Assembly: GCF_000203815.1 (NCBI RefSeq)
Contig: NW_004457624.1
Location: forward strand, 2,232,001-2,296,000
Origin: Cavenderia fasciculata
Taxonomy: Eukaryota; Evosea; Eumycetozoa; Acytosteliales; Cavenderiaceae
DNA length: 64,000 nucleotides
Reading direction: 5' to 3'
This document shows positions 61,543 through 64,000 of this stretch, piece after piece. The stretch's first letter is position 1. Each line of letters opens with the position of its first letter. The notes beneath the pieces were generated by a model. It worked only from the letters and a program-made list of their open reading frames with translations. It did no database searches and was not told the DNA's origin. The position numbers and the translations under genes are program-made.

Positions 61543-61784
61543 TTATAACAAATAAAAAAAGAAAGGAAAAGATAAGTGTGAAGTATACGAACTAATAATA
61601 TAAAATGTAATTCTTGGAACCGTTATCATTTAATTTGAGCAAAATGTGTAAAATCTTTTTTTTTTTTTTTTTCTGTCGGAGCGGGATGAGATTCATGAAA
61701 GCGAACGATGACCGACAAACACAATCTATTTTGTTTTAATCACGGTCAAAAGAAGAAGAACAATACATACATAAGAAGGAAGAG

Positions 61785-62841
61785 ATGTTAAACGGAAGAG
61801 AAAAGAATGGAGATTTGAATATAAATTGGAAAGAGTATGCATTGGGTGCAAATCATTTCAAGAGAAAGACTGTTGGTTTTGGAAAATATGATAAACGTGA
61901 AAAGGAATATGAAAAGGCAATGTAAGTAGTAGTAGTAGTAGTAGTAGTAGACTTTTGATTAATATACTTGTGTTAACACATTTATATATACATGTTACTA
62001 TTGTCTATATAGACATATAAGAGAAATGTCAATTATTCAAGGTGGCATTGGATGTGCAATTTGGGATGCAGCTATCATATTCTCTAGATGGGTTTACAAA
62101 AACACTCAAGTGTTTGATGGTCAAAAAGTATTGGAACTTGGTAGTGGTGTTGGTTTACCTGGTATTCTTGCTTCATACTATGCCGCACATGTTACTTTGA
62201 GTGATTATTTACCTCCTGTAAGTAAAGCCTTGATAGTTATTATGATTGATCGATTGATTGACATTGTTTTTATTATAGTTGATTGAAAACCTTCAATACA
62301 ATGTAGATTTAAATGCTAAACAAAAAAATGATGGATCTGATGATGAAGAGGAAGATGAACAAGAACAAGAGGAAGGAACAACTGAACAAAAAATTGATAT
62401 TAGAAATAGAATTGATATTAAATTATTAAATTGGGATGAAATTGATAATGTATGTAATCCATAAACAGTACTGTTGGAATCCAAAAATATAATTAATTCC
62501 CTTTTGTTTTTGTATAGATTGAAGTAAAGGAAGAAGATAAATATGATATTATATTTGGTAGTGAATTAACATATAGTATGTTGAGTGTCGATAATCTAAT
62601 CAAAGTAATCCAAAAATATTTAAAAGATGATGGTATGTTTTACGAAATTCTATCCGATGATCGAGATGGCGTGTCATACTTTATCGAAAAGATGACCCAA
62701 CTCGAATTCGCTTCACATATCGTTCCAGTACCATCCCATTTCCTCGGTAGCTATGGTACCAAACAAAGAGAGGAAACCTATAAATTCTACTCTTTCTATT
62801 ACTCTAAAAATCAAAATATCGTTCATCCATTTTGTCAATAA
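61785..62841 (+). CDS. METTL21-type protein methyltransferase (methyltransferase family 16)
   Basis: Exons 61785-61921, 62013-62217, 62279-62449 and 62518-62841 give 278 residues. The SAM-binding motif I is VLELGSGVGLPGILASYYAA, followed by VTLSDYLPPLIENLQYNVDL (acidic loop and motif II region). After an acidic Asp/Glu/Gln insert come LLNWDEID, KYDIIFGSELTYSML, IQKYLKDDGMFYEI and the aromatic tail. The E(L)TY segment corresponds to the family's DxxY substrate motif. Relatives trimethylate lysines on chaperones or elongation factors; the substrate here is unknown. An 18S-like housekeeping role is not implied. Confidence 0.8.
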
Positions 62842-63281
62842 ATAAAACAAAAAAGCTACTTTAAGAATCGATTCGTCTCTCGAAAAATGTGACATTTCAT
62901 CACTTTCTCGTTTGCAACAATTTTATTTTATTTTTTTATTTTTTGTTTCAAAGTACTCCCTCCATCTTCGCGCTCTTCAAAGGGTTAACGAACACAAATA
63001 ATTCAAATTTTTTACTCTCTCTCACAACAACTAATTAGTAGTAGTAGTCGTAGTAGTATTAGTATTAGTATTAGAGTAGAGTGTTTAGATTAGATGAAAG
63101 ACATATAATACAAGTCAAGATAATCAACATTAAAAGAGAAAGAACAACGAGGGGGGCATAGTCATTGTGTAATCTTACAAACAAAGAAAGAAAAAGAGAA
63201 GAAAAGAAAAGATTATTATTTGTTTTTAATCATCATTGTCAAAAAAAATAACATACAATAATAATAGAATATATAATAATA
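62842..63281. other. Intergenic region
   Basis: The 440 bp hold a (GTA/GTATTA)n tract at 63035-63075 and AT-rich spacer with AAAGAAAG runs. No gene was recognised; it includes the leader of the last gene. Confidence 0.45.
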
Positions 63282-64000
63282 ATGGGTAAATATACAGAAG
63301 CAAACTATGATAATGAATTTATAATTAAAGTTAGAGCTCTCTTTGAAGTATGTATGAAAAACAAATAGATTTAGATTACTCTCCTCATAGAGGTTAACTT
63401 TTTGAATGTTTACACTTCTTCTTCTTCTTCATCTCTACTTCTTTACTTTTTTTAAAAAGGAAATCAATGGAAAGACCAAACATGTAAGAGAATAATAATA
63501 ATAATAATAAGTACTAGAAGCGAGACAATAATCGATTGTTAACCTTCTTTTTCTTATTCTATTTGTTTTAGGGAGAAAAGAATATATCATTTGAAGAATT
63601 TGTAGAATCTTTTGATCCAAAGAATAAACATACACGTAATTGCTTTGAAAATTTGATTAGAGATACATGTAAATCGAGGTTCTATGGTACTGGCGCACAC
63701 CATCACCATCATCATGGCGGTAGTGTACACGGTAGTAGTAGTAGTACTGGTAATAATACTAGCAATATCAACATTGGCAATGCAAACATTGGGATCAACC
63801 CCAACAATCCAACCAGCATCTATGCAAGAGAAGGTGTTGCTAATCCATACTTTTACTCTGGAACACTTGTGCGATCGTCACAAGACTCTTCTTCATCGTC
63901 TCAACCAATCCCATTTAATCCCTATCACAGTGGATTCAATTCTAATCGTATCATTCTTACTCCTGTCGACTTGGGTAGTCTACCTACCCTAGGTAACAAT
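63282..64000 (+). CDS. Unidentified protein, N-terminal part (3' cut by window)
   Basis: Exons 63282-63347, 63460-63483 (only 24 bp) and 63572 to the window end give 173 residues so far. It begins MGKYTEANYDNEFIIKVRAL, then FEEINGKTKHGEKNISFEEF and VESFDPKNKHTRNCFENLIR. A His run (AHHHHHHGG) and Ser/Asn-rich DNA follow. The N terminus has the look of a small helical domain, but no family was recognised. The tiny middle exon is supported by GT/AG sites and phase 0 on both sides. Confidence 0.65.

Overview
The window is nuclear DNA of a dictyostelid social amoeba, probably not D. discoideum itself. The signs are very AT-rich intergenic DNA, short GT..AG introns (often GTATGT or GTAAGT), poly-Asn/Gln/Ser runs inside otherwise conserved proteins, and a mixture of amoebozoan families: RblA, Ras-binding PI3-kinase, an ammonium transporter, a giant HECT-PH ligase, a mitochondrial HslV and dictyostelid-type actin. 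Exon joins below come from reading splice sites by eye and checking that phases agree.

Left part (1-26.4 kb) is dense housekeeping and signalling DNA. It holds the end of a WDR68/DCAF7 gene, proteasome ATPase Rpt6, four tandem Rab-like GTPases sharing one intron position, a class I-like PI3-kinase (minus), a UBE2C-type E2 (minus), a probable EROS/CYBC1-type membrane chaperone (minus), and a 4,292-residue HECT ubiquitin ligase with SPRY, PH and three related beta-sandwich modules.

Middle part (26.5-43.7 kb) is repeat-rich and gene-poor. A signal-peptide gene of Asn/Ser/His-rich repeats runs into a decayed tandem-duplicated tail. Then come an ATCC minisatellite, several non-LTR retrotransposon (LINE) remnants, a GC-rich tRNA-derived SINE-like insertion, three tRNA genes (Ala-AGC, Val-UAC, Cys-GCA), an intact actin gene, an RBM42-like pseudogene and several orphan exon fragments. 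Poly(A)-ended elements sit near tRNA genes, as expected of dictyostelid TRE-type, tRNA-targeting LINEs. All three tRNA genes have TATAAATA about 40 bp upstream.

Right part (43.7-64 kb) is gene-dense again: a small secreted protein, a probable complex I NDUFB10 subunit, AAMP (minus), mitochondrial HslV, a coiled-coil protein, AUH-type enoyl-CoA hydratase, Mdm31 (minus), an ammonium transporter (minus), retinoblastoma-like RblA (minus), the XPG/Rad2 repair nuclease (minus), a METTL21-type methyltransferase, and the start of an unidentified gene cut by the window end.

The strongest oddities are the unprenylated-looking Rab-like cluster, the tRNA-linked repeat neighbourhood with its SINE-like element, and the rapidly evolving secreted repeat locus. 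I found no CRISPR array, operon or clearly new multi-gene system.
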